From an uncultured Butyricicoccus sp. (GTDB lineage Bacteria > Bacillota > Clostridia > Oscillospirales > Butyricicoccaceae): a stretch of 64,000 nt of DNA. Of this stretch, positions 35,840 through 45,057 are shown piece after piece. The DNA lies in assembly GCA_944376065.1 (NCBI GenBank), contig CALWBL010000002.1:62001-126000 (forward strand), written 5' to 3'. Below the pieces are notes generated by a model. The model searched no databases and was not told the DNA's origin. It worked only from the letters and a program-made list of their open reading frames with translations. The stretch's first letter is position 1; each line of letters begins with the position of its first letter. The translations under genes were made by a program, and so were the position numbers.

Positions 35840-36646
35840 TTATCCCTCCTGATTCATAGCGAGTAATGCACGGCGGACAAGCACTCTTGTAAGGTGATGT
35901 CTAAAATCTGCACTGCCACGAATATTGCTTGAGAAATTTAAGGAATCTGCAACGTAATCTGCAAATTTCTTTGCACTTTCTTCCGTAATTCCATCATTTA
36001 GTATTCCATCTGCGTCTAAAACAATACTAGCCCTTTGAGGTCTTGCACCAACAGCCACTCTAAAGCCGTTGTCCGTGAAATCTTCTGGAAGTTTGCTTAC
36101 AGCACAAGCGATAACAGGGAAGTCGGTTTCGGTCGCACGATGGGTTATATAATAAGTTTTTTGTTTTTTCTTCGGAAGAATAACATGTGTTAATATATCT
36201 CTATCATAAGGCATTTTAACAAAATCAGATAATTTAACTATACCAGCATGATAAAGTTTAACATCAGCATCTAAAGCGAGAAACAGGGTTAATGGGTCGG
36301 AAAATCCGAATCTTCCCCAAATGGAACCGCCAATGGTTACACAGTTTCTAAACTGTACACCTACAATATGGCGTAAACATTCCCTCACTGAATCACCAAA
36401 ATAGTTGTTAATTCCATCATTAGTTTCGATTTGGCGAAGCGTTACCATACAGCCAAGTTTAAACTCAGTTTCAGTTTCTTCGATTTTGTCAAGCCCAAGA
36501 CCAGAAAGGTCAATAGCCGTGCGGATAGAGCGATTACCCATTTTAAGCCATCCACAGCCGCCCAAAATAGTAGCGGTTTTCTTTTGGTTTAATGAATAAG
36601 CCTGTTCTAAGCTCTCCGCTTTTATGTATTGGTCTATTGTGAACAT
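35840..36646 (-). CDS. Xanthine dehydrogenase family, FAD-binding subunit
   Basis: 268 residues, CoxM/XdhB-like: N-terminal FAD-binding part (ATILGGCGWLK and IGGSIWGRFGFSDP), C-terminal CO-dehydrogenase flavoprotein domain ending in RVLVRRALL. The ATG at 36646 is chosen: AAGGAG is seven bases upstream, while two earlier in-frame starts overlap or precede it. First gene of the operon. Passes electrons to an external acceptor such as NAD or ferredoxin. Confidence 0.92.
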   Translation of the reverse strand: MFTIDQYIKAESLEQAYSLNQKKTATILGGCGWLKMGNRSIRTAIDLSGLGLDKIEETETEFKLGCMVTLRQIETNDGINNYFGDSVRECLRHIVGVQFRNCVTIGGSIWGRFGFSDPLTLFLALDADVKLYHAGIVKLSDFVKMPYDRDILTHVILPKKKQKTYYITHRATETDFPVIACAVSKLPEDFTDNGFRVAVGARPQRASIVLDADGILNDGITEESAKKFADYVADSLNFSSNIRGSADFRHHLTRVLVRRALLAMNQEG

Positions 36647-36910
36647 TAACATTCTCCTTTTTGTAAACATAACAAAAGCCGCCATAAACGAGTAGGCAGC
36701 ATAGATTAGACATCGAAAACCAAACGCTGCATTTTTAATTTAATTTGAACATACAGCGAAAAAAGAAAAAGATTTTCGGACATAGATGTGTTATATATAC
36801 TTATTATATCAAGAGCGAAAAAAAAATACAATTTTTCTACAAGATTTTCTACACGAAAATTTAACCAAAATTATGCCAAAGTAATACTAAATATTGAAAT
36901 AAAATGCGAA

Positions 36911-36935
36911 AGCCACAGCTTAAAAGGCTGTGGCT
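36911..36935. repeat. GC-rich hairpin upstream of the xanthine dehydrogenase operon
   Basis: AGCCACAGC / GCTGTGGCT with a 7-base loop stands out in AT-rich DNA, followed by a second weaker element GTGGGATTTAATCCATCCC (36961-36979). No U-run directly follows on either strand. It could be part of an operon leader, a terminator of a small transcript or an operator. The remainder of 36647-37174 holds nothing I can name. Confidence 0.45.
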
Positions 36936-37174
36936 AACACCAAAAAGAGAGAACACGAGGTGGGATTTAATCCATCCCGACGATAAAAGCAAAATTGTTA
37001 AATGTTTAACATATAACTGTTTATAAGTATAACTCTTTTTCTATGGAATTTCAATAGTTTTTTTGTAAAAATTTATACATTTTTAAAAAGGGTTACATAA
37101 TCATGATTTTTGTGATAAAATGCTGAGTATATGCTATATATTTGCAATCTAAAGAGTAAAAGGAGTTATTATAA

Positions 37175-37978
37175 ATGGTTGAAAAAATACTTGCTCCGTG
37201 CGATTTGGCACAAATTGCAGATTCTGGTCAATGTTTTAGAATGACAAAACAAGACGATGGAAGCTATAAAATATGTGCGGCAGACCTATGCACCTATGCT
37301 CAAATGAAAGGTCAAAAGTTGATTTTAGAGTGTACAGAGCAAGAATTTGAAGATTTTTGGAAAGATTATTTTGATTGGGATACAGATTATCAAAAAATAT
37401 GTGATTCTGTCGATAAAGAAGATGAGTTTTTAATCGAGGCAGTAAAATACGGAAGCGGTATGCGTATTTTAAAACAGGAGCTTTGGGAGATGCTTATAAC
37501 TTTTATGATTTCACAAAATAACAATATCCCAAGAATACAAAAATCAGTTGAAACAATTTGTGAAAAATTTGGCGACAAAAAAACAGATATTAGAGGAAAT
37601 GAATATTTTACATTCCCAACCAAACCTCAACTTGCTAAGGCAAGCATAGACGAGCTCAGGCAATGCGGTCTTGGTTATCGTGACCGATATATATATGAAA
37701 TTGCACATAGCGATTTTGATGTCTATTCTCTTAAAAATATGGACATAGATTTGGCAGAAAAGGAACTTTGTAAAATAACAGGTGTTGGCAAAAAGGTTGC
37801 AAATTGTGTCAAACTTTTTGGACTGCATGACCTTACATCTTTTCCAATTGACACATGGATTAGAAAGTTGTGTGATAAATATTATAATGGCTCATTTCCA
37901 GTGGACAAGTACAAGGGGTATGCAGGTGTAATACAACAATATATTTTCTTTTATGGCAGAACTGGAATAAAACTATAA
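37175..37978 (+). CDS. 8-oxoguanine DNA glycosylase/AP lyase, OGG1 type
   Basis: 267 residues. N-terminal OGG domain (about 5-95) and helix-hairpin-helix-GPD domain with ITGVGKKVANC carrying the expected catalytic Lys (about 207) and SFPIDTWIRK with the Asp (about 226). It excises 8-oxoguanine from DNA and nicks the abasic site. ATG with AAAGGAG nine bases upstream. Transcribed alone, divergent from the xanthine dehydrogenase operon. Confidence 0.93.
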   Translation: MVEKILAPCDLAQIADSGQCFRMTKQDDGSYKICAADLCTYAQMKGQKLILECTEQEFEDFWKDYFDWDTDYQKICDSVDKEDEFLIEAVKYGSGMRILKQELWEMLITFMISQNNNIPRIQKSVETICEKFGDKKTDIRGNEYFTFPTKPQLAKASIDELRQCGLGYRDRYIYEIAHSDFDVYSLKNMDIDLAEKELCKITGVGKKVANCVKLFGLHDLTSFPIDTWIRKLCDKYYNGSFPVDKYKGYAGVIQQYIFFYGRTGIKL

Positions 37979-38175
37979 TAAAAATAGTGAAAATATAATA
38001 TAAATTAGTAATAAATGACTATATATTTATTATAAATAATCAAAAAGCATTAAAAACTCTTTTTTTGAGCTTGTGCACTGGTTATGGACTAATGTTTGTG
38101 GTATAATCGGTGTAAAGAAAATTTTACATGGAATATTCCGCCTTTTACAAAATTTTAGACGGGAGAAGAAGAAAA

Positions 38176-38628
38176 ATGGAAGCCAAAATTAAAGAGTTAA
38201 TGTGCAGATTGTCATATCTGCTTGAAATCTTAATCGCGTTTTTGATGCTCACAGCATTATTTGCTGCATTTTGCGGTCTGGTGGTTATGGTCAATCCGTC
38301 GAACCTGTTCACAAATCCAACTGTGTTCTCTCAATATCTTGGCATTGCATCGACAATTGTTATTGGTGTGGAGTTTGTAAAAATGCTTTGTACACATACT
38401 ATTGACTCGGTTATTGATATTATGTCGCTTGCAATCGCTCGCCAAATGATAACAGAGCACACATCACCACTGGAAAATTTATTTGCAGTTATGGGAATTG
38501 CAATACTTTATCTAGTTAGAAAGTTCCTATATATAAAACAACTTGACAAAATTCAGCGTGTAAAGATTTTAGATTTCCTAAAATCTCGAGAAAAACAGGA
38601 AGGAGAAAACGATGTCACTACCAAATGA
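38176..38628 (+). CDS. PsiE-family membrane protein
   Basis: 150 residues with four hydrophobic helices (about 10-35, 45-75, 95-112 and 115-130), matching the phosphate-starvation-inducible PsiE family of unknown biochemical role. The ATG at 38176, after GGGAGAAGAAG, is preferred over the frame open from 38128. The gene overlaps the DUF4250 gene by 17 bases, so the two are co-translated. Confidence 0.8.
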   Translation: MEAKIKELMCRLSYLLEILIAFLMLTALFAAFCGLVVMVNPSNLFTNPTVFSQYLGIASTIVIGVEFVKMLCTHTIDSVIDIMSLAIARQMITEHTSPLENLFAVMGIAILYLVRKFLYIKQLDKIQRVKILDFLKSREKQEGENDVTTK

Positions 38629-38788
38629 CCCTATTATGCTTTTAAGTGTAGTCAATACCATGCTACGTGACCGCTATCACTCACTTGATGCACTTTGTGA
38701 TGGTGAAAATCTTGCTCGCAGCACCTTGGAGTACCGTTTGGCGGCTGTTGGATACGAGTATATGTCGGAAATAAACCAGTTCCGTTAA
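38612..38788 (+). CDS. DUF4250 domain protein
   Basis: 58 residues, starting MSLPNDPIMLLSVVNTMLRD and ending GYEYMSEINQFR, a close match to my memory of DUF4250, a small widespread Clostridia/gut-anaerobe protein with a helix-turn-helix-like shape. GGAAGGAGA precedes the ATG. Overlaps the end of the psiE-like gene. Function unknown. Confidence 0.85.
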   Translation: MSLPNDPIMLLSVVNTMLRDRYHSLDALCDGENLARSTLEYRLAAVGYEYMSEINQFR

Positions 38789-38792
38789 ATTT

Positions 38793-38822
38793 AACCGCCG
38801 CATAAAAAGCGGCGGTTTTTTT
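38793..38822 (+). terminator. Terminator of psiE-DUF4250
   Basis: AACCGCCGC / GCGGCGGTT stem and seven T residues. Confidence 0.94.
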
Positions 38823-38856
38823 ATATTTGATAAAGATAAAAAGGAGTAAAAAACTT

Positions 38857-39636
38857 ATGGAAATGATGGAAAATCTTCAGAAAATCGCAAGACAATGCGG
38901 TGAAATTATGCTTTCAGCTGAAAATATCGAGCGAAATATAACCGAAAAGGAAGGTCAGAAAAATTTCGTTACAAAATATGATGTACTTGTTCAGCAAACA
39001 CTTCAAAAAGAGCTATTATCTCTTTATCCTGATGCACATTTTTATGGTGAAGAAGATGGGCAGCAAGATGATGTACATAATGGCATAGCGTTTATAGTTG
39101 ACCCAATAGATGGAACAACGAACTTTATTAAGGGTTATAGAGTAAGCGTGGTAAGCATTGGCGTTGCAAAAGATGGAGAAATTATTTGTGGCGTAGTTTA
39201 TGACCCTTATACTGATACAATGTATTATGCACAAAAAGGAAAAGGTGCGTTTGTCAATGGAAAATCTGTAAAAGTTTCCGACTGCAGCTTAGCTAATAGC
39301 ATGGTTTGTGTTGGAACTGCACCTTACTATTCAGAATATACAGATAGAACTTTTGAACTTATGAGGGCTTTATTTGATAATGCACTTGATTTACGTCGTT
39401 CTGGTTCAGCAGCACTTGACTTATGTGCTGTTGGCTGTGGCAGAGCGGACTTAATGGCGGAGTTTGTTGTGTGTCCTTGGGATTTTGCCGCAGCTAAATG
39501 TATAATCGAGGAGGCAGGCGGAATTATGACCCAGCTTGATGGCTCACCTATGAAACTAGATGGCAAATGCTCAATTTTAGCGGGAGGAAAAAAGGCACAT
39601 GCAGAATTTTTTGAAAAGGGATTGGATAAAATTTGA
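38857..39636 (+). CDS. Inositol monophosphatase family protein
   Basis: 259 residues. Mg2+-dependent sugar/inositol phosphatase fold with all metal motifs: GEEDG, VDPIDGTTNF and CPWDFAAAKCIIEEAGG. Substrate may be inositol-1-phosphate, fructose-1,6-bisphosphate or another sugar phosphate. The ATG at 38857 follows AAGGAG; the ten extra codons of the open frame are dismissed. The next gene overlaps its stop codon, so translation is coupled. Confidence 0.92.
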   Translation: MEMMENLQKIARQCGEIMLSAENIERNITEKEGQKNFVTKYDVLVQQTLQKELLSLYPDAHFYGEEDGQQDDVHNGIAFIVDPIDGTTNFIKGYRVSVVSIGVAKDGEIICGVVYDPYTDTMYYAQKGKGAFVNGKSVKVSDCSLANSMVCVGTAPYYSEYTDRTFELMRALFDNALDLRRSGSAALDLCAVGCGRADLMAEFVVCPWDFAAAKCIIEEAGGIMTQLDGSPMKLDGKCSILAGGKKAHAEFFEKGLDKI

Positions 39637-40556
39637 ATAACAAACCATTTATACAAAGAAACACACTAATCCCAGCTCTTATATGTACCGTACTTTGGGG
39701 AAGTGCAATACCAGTTGTAAAAACAGGATATGAACTTCTTAAAATAGATAGCTCAGATTTATTTGCAAAGTTTATATTTGCAGGCTATCGCTTTGCCTTG
39801 GCGGGTTTGCTTGTATTATTATTGCTTAAACTGCAAAACAAGCCTGTAAAACCACAGAAAGATGCATGGAGTGCAATTTTAATGCTCTGTGCGGTGCAAA
39901 CTATACTTCAATATGTGTTTTATTATCTTGGTGTGGGGAATACATCAGGCGTACGTGGTTCTGTGTTAAGTGCAACATCAACATTTTTTTCGGTTATAGT
40001 CGCTCATTTTGTATTTGTAACAGATAAAATAACACCTAAAAAAGGTATAGGCTGTATAATAGGTTTTGCAGGAGTAATTGCAATACTATCTGGAAATGGT
40101 CTTGGAAATGAGGCTATAAAGTTAACTGGTGAAGGGTTTATGCTTATGAGTGCAGTGGGGCAAGGTGTAGGTGCTGTAATAAGCAGAAAAGTCGCAACCG
40201 GACGAGATGCAATGATGCTAACAGGCTGGCAGCTTTTTATAGGGGGATTAGTTCTTATTTTAGTTGGTCTTTGTGGCGGTGGTCAATCAAGAATATATAT
40301 AACACCTAAAGGTCTGATATTACTTTTATACTTAGCTTTACTTTCTGCTGTTGCATTTTGTCTTTGGACGTTAATGCTTAAATATCACCCGGTAGCAAAG
40401 GTCACTATATATATGTTTTTAGTGCCTGTGTTTGGCTCTATTTTAAGTGCTGTTATATTAAATGAGAATGTTTTTACAATAAAAAATTTAATTGCACTTA
40501 TGCTTGTGTGTATTGGTATATTGCTTGTAAATAAAGCCCCTAAAAAACGAGAATAA
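39633..40556 (+). CDS. EamA-family (drug/metabolite) transporter
   Basis: 307 residues, ten hydrophobic helices in two EamA repeats (about 12-145 and 165-300), each opening with a PVxKxG / GQGVGAVISRK type element. Substrate unknown; relatives export or import small metabolites and amino acids. Starts at TTG overlapping the TGA stop of the phosphatase gene, with AAGGG upstream. Confidence 0.88.
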   Translation: MNNKPFIQRNTLIPALICTVLWGSAIPVVKTGYELLKIDSSDLFAKFIFAGYRFALAGLLVLLLLKLQNKPVKPQKDAWSAILMLCAVQTILQYVFYYLGVGNTSGVRGSVLSATSTFFSVIVAHFVFVTDKITPKKGIGCIIGFAGVIAILSGNGLGNEAIKLTGEGFMLMSAVGQGVGAVISRKVATGRDAMMLTGWQLFIGGLVLILVGLCGGGQSRIYITPKGLILLLYLALLSAVAFCLWTLMLKYHPVAKVTIYMFLVPVFGSILSAVILNENVFTIKNLIALMLVCIGILLVNKAPKKRE

Positions 40557-40579
40557 CCCGCCAATTTGGCGGGTTATTC
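40551..40579. terminator. Bidirectional terminator after the EamA gene
   Basis: GAATAACCCGCC / GGCGGGTTATTC with a 5-base loop, at the junction of two convergent genes; it overlaps the EamA stop codon. Confidence 0.92.
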
Positions 40580-40581
40580 TT

Positions 40582-41136
40582 TTATGCACTGTACTGAAGA
40601 TTTCTTCCACTTGATGAAACTGCATCAGATAGCTTATTTAAAAAATCATTTTCTTTAAGCTGCTTTGTATGAACGATAAGCGTCATTTTATCAAACGATG
40701 GAGGTATATCAAGCCGTAAAGGGGCATCAGTGTGTGTATTTATCATGTGGCTGAACATAGTTTCCTCTGGTGTAGAATTGGAAAATAAAGCGAAATGAAA
40801 TGATGCAAGATTTGATAAATATGCACTTCTAAGCGCAGGGGTAGGAGCTTCAAAACAAGGCTCAATACATACAAATGAACAGCCTTCAGAGCGCCTTAAT
40901 AAACGACCATCATGCCAAATCTCAGAAAGACTAGAAAGCGTTTGTGGAGATGCGCCATCTGCCATTATTCCCACACATTTTCCGGATAAAAGTCTGTCTG
41001 TAACATCAAATAAAAGCTGTGCAGGTGATGGTTCTAAAACCTTGTCGTTTGGCTGCATAACAAACCTAACAAGAGGATATATTATATCGGTTTTTTCAAG
41101 AGTCCACATGCCATTGCTTGAAAAGCTCTGCTGCAT
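40582..41136 (-). CDS. Protein of unknown function
   Basis: 184 residues, no signal peptide or membrane segment, no recognised motif. The sequence has a mixed a/b pattern with GKCVGIMADGASP and a C-terminal TLIVHTKQL. The ATG at 41136 with AAAGGTGG upstream is preferred over a GTG nine bases earlier. It is convergent with the EamA gene and upstream of rnfB on the complementary side, but separate from the rnf operon, which has its own terminator. Confidence 0.7.
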   Translation of the reverse strand: MQQSFSSNGMWTLEKTDIIYPLVRFVMQPNDKVLEPSPAQLLFDVTDRLLSGKCVGIMADGASPQTLSSLSEIWHDGRLLRRSEGCSFVCIEPCFEAPTPALRSAYLSNLASFHFALFSNSTPEETMFSHMINTHTDAPLRLDIPPSFDKMTLIVHTKQLKENDFLNKLSDAVSSSGRNLQYSA

Positions 41137-41235
41137 AAAAACCACCTTTCAAAAATTTAGTTATTCACTATAAGCCTATGATAATTTTGCTGTTAAGTGT
41201 TACTGCTATTATTGACGGTAATTTATGGAATATAC

Positions 41236-41273
41236 AAAAAATCCGCCCTTTAATTTTAAAAGACGGATTTTTA
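41236..41273 (-). terminator. Terminator of the rnf operon
   Basis: Imperfect stem AAATCCGCC...GACGGATTT with A/T runs on both sides, just after rnfB. Confidence 0.75.
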
Positions 41274-41313
41274 ATATAATTATTTATGATTTGCAGCGGC
41301 TTTAGCTGCCCGC

Positions 41314-42171
41314 TTATTGTTTTGCCTTTTCAGCTTGAGCTTTCATCATAGCCTCAAACTTTGCCTTTTCCTCAGGGGTTGGAATTGGCTCAATACAGCT
41401 CTTAGGGCAAGCCTTAGCACACATCTTGCAGTTCTTACACTTGTCGTAGTCAATTTTAGCAACATTGTTTTCAACATGAATTGCATCAAATTTACAAGTC
41501 TTTTCACACTTCTTACAACCGATACAGGAAACTTCGCAAATTTTCATTGCAACAGCACCCTTGTCCTGGTTTGTGCAGTTAACGTGAACCTTTTTAGACT
41601 TTGGCACAAGGTCAATCAGTTTCTTAGGACAAGCACCTACACACTTACCGCATGAAACACACTTTTCAGTATTGACAACAGCCTTACCATCAACTATGTT
41701 AATAGCATCAAATGCACAGGCGGAAACACATGAACCAAGTCCCATGCAGCCAAATGCACATTCCTTAGGACCACCTGCTACACGCATTGCAGCGTTACAA
41801 TCCTGAAGTCCTTCATACTTGGTCTTGTCAATGGCCTTGCAGCCTCCTGAACAATGAACATGAGCTACTTTAGGCTCTTCAGCGGCAACTTCAGCACCCA
41901 TAACAGCAGCTATTTTTTCTGCACATGCAGCACCGCCAACAGGACAGCCGTTTACTGGTGCTTTTCCTTCTACAATGGCAGCAGCCAGTCCGTCACAACC
42001 AGGATAGCCACAACCGCCACAGTTTGCACCAGGCAAACATTCACGAACAAGCGGAACTCGCTCGTCAACTTCAACAGCAAAAACCTTCGCTGCTACGCCT
42101 AGAAGAATAGCAAACAGCAGACCCATGATGCTAAGGGACGCAACTGCAAAAATAATGTTTGTAAAATCCAT
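41314..42171 (-). CDS. rnfB: Rnf complex subunit B (multi-cluster ferredoxin)
   Basis: 285 residues. N-terminal transmembrane helix (about 5-28), then the 4Fe-4S module CLPGANCGGCGYPGC, and several ferredoxin motifs including CVSCGKCVGACPK, CIGCKKCEKTCKF and CKNCKMCAKACPK. RnfB receives electrons from reduced ferredoxin on the cytoplasmic side of the Na+/H+-pumping Rnf complex. Last gene of the canonical rnfCDGEAB order. Confidence 0.97.
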   Translation of the reverse strand: MDFTNIIFAVASLSIMGLLFAILLGVAAKVFAVEVDERVPLVRECLPGANCGGCGYPGCDGLAAAIVEGKAPVNGCPVGGAACAEKIAAVMGAEVAAEEPKVAHVHCSGGCKAIDKTKYEGLQDCNAAMRVAGGPKECAFGCMGLGSCVSACAFDAINIVDGKAVVNTEKCVSCGKCVGACPKKLIDLVPKSKKVHVNCTNQDKGAVAMKICEVSCIGCKKCEKTCKFDAIHVENNVAKIDYDKCKNCKMCAKACPKSCIEPIPTPEEKAKFEAMMKAQAEKAKQ

Positions 42172-42191
42172 TTCTCACGCTCTCCTTTTGC

Positions 42192-42824
42192 TTACCAGAT
42201 TTTTAGACCAGAGAAGCCCATAAATGCCATTGCAAGCAGAGATGCAGACACCAGTGCGATTGGGAAACCTTCAAAGCACTTAGGACATTTTGCGGTAACT
42301 TCCAGACGCTCACGGATAGATGCAAAAATAACGATTGCAACCAAATAACCAACACCTGCAAATACACCGTAAACAATAGAGCCGAGTAGAGAATACTGGT
42401 TATCAATATTGGTGATAGCTGCACCAAGTACGGCACAGTTGGTTGTAATCAGTGGAAGGAAGATACCAAGAGCTTGATAAAGAGATGGCATAGCTTTCTT
42501 CATAAACATTTCAACGAGCTGCACTAAAGTAGCGATAACCAAAATAAATGCGATTGTGCGCATATATTCAAGCTCTAGTGGAACAAGCACAAAATAGTTT
42601 ACAGCCCAAGAAACAATGGACGCAAGAGCCATAACAAAGATAACCGCCATACCCATGCCGACTGCGGTATCGGTCTTTTTGGATACACCGAAGAATGAGC
42701 AACAGCCTAAAAACTGTACAAGGATATAGTTATTTACAAGCACGGCTGAAATCGCTAGAAAAATGATATCAGTCAGTGCCATGCTACCAGGCAAACCTGC
42801 CTGTACAGCAGCAAAGTAATTCAT
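42192..42824 (-). CDS. rnfA: Rnf complex subunit A (membrane)
   Basis: 210 residues with six hydrophobic helices. NQR2/RnfD-RnfE/A type fold; NNYILVQFLGCCSFFGVSKK and TTNCAVLGAAI carry the conserved cysteines that hold an in-membrane Fe-S cluster with RnfE. Begins a few bases after the rnfE stop. Confidence 0.96.
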   Translation of the reverse strand: MNYFAAVQAGLPGSMALTDIIFLAISAVLVNNYILVQFLGCCSFFGVSKKTDTAVGMGMAVIFVMALASIVSWAVNYFVLVPLELEYMRTIAFILVIATLVQLVEMFMKKAMPSLYQALGIFLPLITTNCAVLGAAITNIDNQYSLLGSIVYGVFAGVGYLVAIVIFASIRERLEVTAKCPKCFEGFPIALVSASLLAMAFMGFSGLKIW

Positions 42825-43454
42825 TTACTTATCCCCCTTCTTCTTATTCATAAAGTACTGGATTACAGCAAGCAAAAAGCCCATCATAAGGAAACCGCCC
42901 GCTGGCAGAATCATCATTGCTGCTGGATACTGATAAAGACCAGGAATTTGAATGCCTAGCTTATCTGCACCTACATAACCAGAAAGAATTGTGCCTGCAC
43001 CAAGCAGCTCTCTGAAAAAGCCCATAAGCACAAGTGCAAAGGTAAAGCCTATGCCCATACAAATACCATCAAGGGCAGAAGGGAGAACCTTATTTTTAGA
43101 AGCATAAGCCTCTGCACGACCTAAAATGATACAGTTTACAACAATAAGTGGCAGGAACAAACCAAGAGATGCAGCAAGAGAAGGCATAAACGCCTGAAGG
43201 CTTAAATCAATAATGGTTACGAAGCCTGCGATAATGGTTATAAATGCTGCAATACGAACCTTTTCTGGTATAAACTTACGCAGCATAGAAATAACAATGT
43301 TTGAACAAATAAGTACAACAGTAGCAGCTAAACCCATACCAATAGCGTTTGACAGGGAAGTAGTAGTTGCAAGTGTTGGACATAGACCAATGGTCTGCAT
43401 AAATACAGGGTTGTCCAGAAGGACAGCTGAATTTAATCTATCTTTGAACTTCAT
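42825..43454 (-). CDS. rnfE: Rnf complex subunit E (membrane)
   Basis: 209 residues, six hydrophobic helices, homologous to RnfA, with GLCPTLATTTSLSNAIGMG and VVNCIILGRAEAYASK holding the conserved Cys residues. GGAGG precedes the ATG. Partner of RnfA in the membrane core. Confidence 0.96.
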   Translation of the reverse strand: MKFKDRLNSAVLLDNPVFMQTIGLCPTLATTTSLSNAIGMGLAATVVLICSNIVISMLRKFIPEKVRIAAFITIIAGFVTIIDLSLQAFMPSLAASLGLFLPLIVVNCIILGRAEAYASKNKVLPSALDGICMGIGFTFALVLMGFFRELLGAGTILSGYVGADKLGIQIPGLYQYPAAMMILPAGGFLMMGFLLAVIQYFMNKKKGDK

Positions 43455-43465
43455 AATTGTCCTCC

Positions 43466-44044
43466 TTAGCCTTCAAGACTTAAAACGTAGTTTGCAGCAG
43501 TATTTACAGCTAAAGTTACTGCACGGGAAGTAATGGTAGCACCAGTGATAGACACTATATCGCCTCCGTCTTTAGTAACCGCAAGAGAGCCATCAGCAGG
43601 CTTGCCCTCAAACTGTGGAATCCATGTGGGGTCAGCCTGTGCTTTTGCACCAAGACCAGGGGTTTCTGCATGGCTTGTAACTTGTGCACCAGCGATTGTG
43701 CCATCAAGATTAACACCAACAACGACTGTCATTGTACCGCCAAAACCAGAAGGAAGAACCTCCATACAGTAGCCAACGGTTTCACCATCAACAACAGCCT
43801 TATAAATATTCTTGATTGCTGGGGTGTTCTTGTCAGGAGCTGGAACTTCGGACACTTCTGCAAGCTCAAACTCAGCACCAGGAATTAACTGCTCCATTGC
43901 AGCGGCACGAGTGATTTCTTCATTCTTTTCAATTTGTGGAGCTGTAATCTGGTTTACAAAACCGAGTAACAGTGCAGTGATAAAAGTAATTAAAAATAGC
44001 ACCAGAGCAAGCATGCCCATGGATTCTTTTTTAGATTCGCTCAT
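43466..44044 (-). CDS. rnfG: Rnf complex subunit G (covalent FMN)
   Basis: 192 residues: one N-terminal transmembrane helix (about 10-32) and an extracytoplasmic FMN domain with the SITGATITSRAV motif, whose Thr is the expected covalent FMN site. Starts two bases after rnfD. Confidence 0.95.
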   Translation of the reverse strand: MSESKKESMGMLALVLFLITFITALLLGFVNQITAPQIEKNEEITRAAAMEQLIPGAEFELAEVSEVPAPDKNTPAIKNIYKAVVDGETVGYCMEVLPSGFGGTMTVVVGVNLDGTIAGAQVTSHAETPGLGAKAQADPTWIPQFEGKPADGSLAVTKDGGDIVSITGATITSRAVTLAVNTAANYVLSLEG

Positions 44045-44046
44045 GT

Positions 44047-45042
44047 TTACTTGCCCTCCTTGTTTTCAGCATAACCGAATTTTCGTGGCAGGCACTTCTG
44101 GTCAATCATCCATACCAGAGCATTCATAATAAGGATTGAGTATGAAACGCCTTCTGGCAGACCGCCAAAATAACGGATAAATACAGTAAGTACACCACAG
44201 CCAATACCAAATACAATTTGACCCTTTGGAGTAACTGGGCTTGTTACATAGTCAGTAGCCATAAAGATGGCACCAAGTATTAAACCGCCGGAAAGAACTT
44301 GACTGAGCATCCACTGAAGCCTGTCAGTTCCACCCATTGGGAACAGGAATGTTAAAACAGCAACAGTCAGAATGTAAGCTGCTGGAATATTTATAGTGAT
44401 AACCTTACGGACTAAAAGATAAATACCACCAATTAAAAGTGCAAGCGCACAGGTTTCACCAATAACGCCACCACATTGACCAAAGAATAGATCCATTAGG
44501 CTTTCGCTTGGCAGAGTTTTTGCCTTTAAAGATGCAAGCGGGGTAGCGGTAGAGATTGCGTCAGTAACCTCAACATTGCCAAACAAAGGCAATTTTTGGT
44601 GTGGCTGAACCCAAGTTGTCATAAGTGCAGGCCAAGATGCCATCATAAATGCACGGGCACCAAGAGCTGGGTTCATAAAGTTTCTGCCAATGCCACCGAA
44701 AAGCATTTTTACAATGATAATCGCAAATGCACCACCGATAACAGGCATCCAGATTGGAGCTGCAACAGGTACATTAAATGCGACCAAAATACCAGTAACT
44801 ACTGCGGATAAATCACCAATAGTAGACTTTTTCTTAGTGGCTTTACAATAAAGCCACTCAAACACAACACATGAAATAATAGTTGCCACTGTAACAGTAA
44901 GTGCACGGAAACCAAAGGTAAACACACTAACCACAAGTGCTGGAATAAGTGCCAGAATAACATCAAGCATTAAACTTCTGGTGTTGTCCTCTGTTTTAAT
45001 GTGTGGCGAGGAGGTGACAACTACTTTACTTAAATCATACAT
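44047..45042 (-). CDS. rnfD: Rnf complex subunit D (membrane, covalent FMN)
   Basis: 331 residues with about nine to ten hydrophobic helices. ATDYVTSPVTPKGQ holds the Thr expected to carry covalent FMN. NQR2/RnfD family. GGGAGG precedes the ATG. Confidence 0.96.
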   Translation of the reverse strand: MYDLSKVVVTSSPHIKTEDNTRSLMLDVILALIPALVVSVFTFGFRALTVTVATIISCVVFEWLYCKATKKKSTIGDLSAVVTGILVAFNVPVAAPIWMPVIGGAFAIIIVKMLFGGIGRNFMNPALGARAFMMASWPALMTTWVQPHQKLPLFGNVEVTDAISTATPLASLKAKTLPSESLMDLFFGQCGGVIGETCALALLIGGIYLLVRKVITINIPAAYILTVAVLTFLFPMGGTDRLQWMLSQVLSGGLILGAIFMATDYVTSPVTPKGQIVFGIGCGVLTVFIRYFGGLPEGVSYSILIMNALVWMIDQKCLPRKFGYAENKEGK

Positions 45043-45057
45043 TCGTTTTTACCTCCC

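Noticed and set aside
36899..36990. Purine riboswitch ahead of the xanthine dehydrogenase operon
   Set aside because: The conserved three-way-junction sequence of purine riboswitches is not present on either strand.
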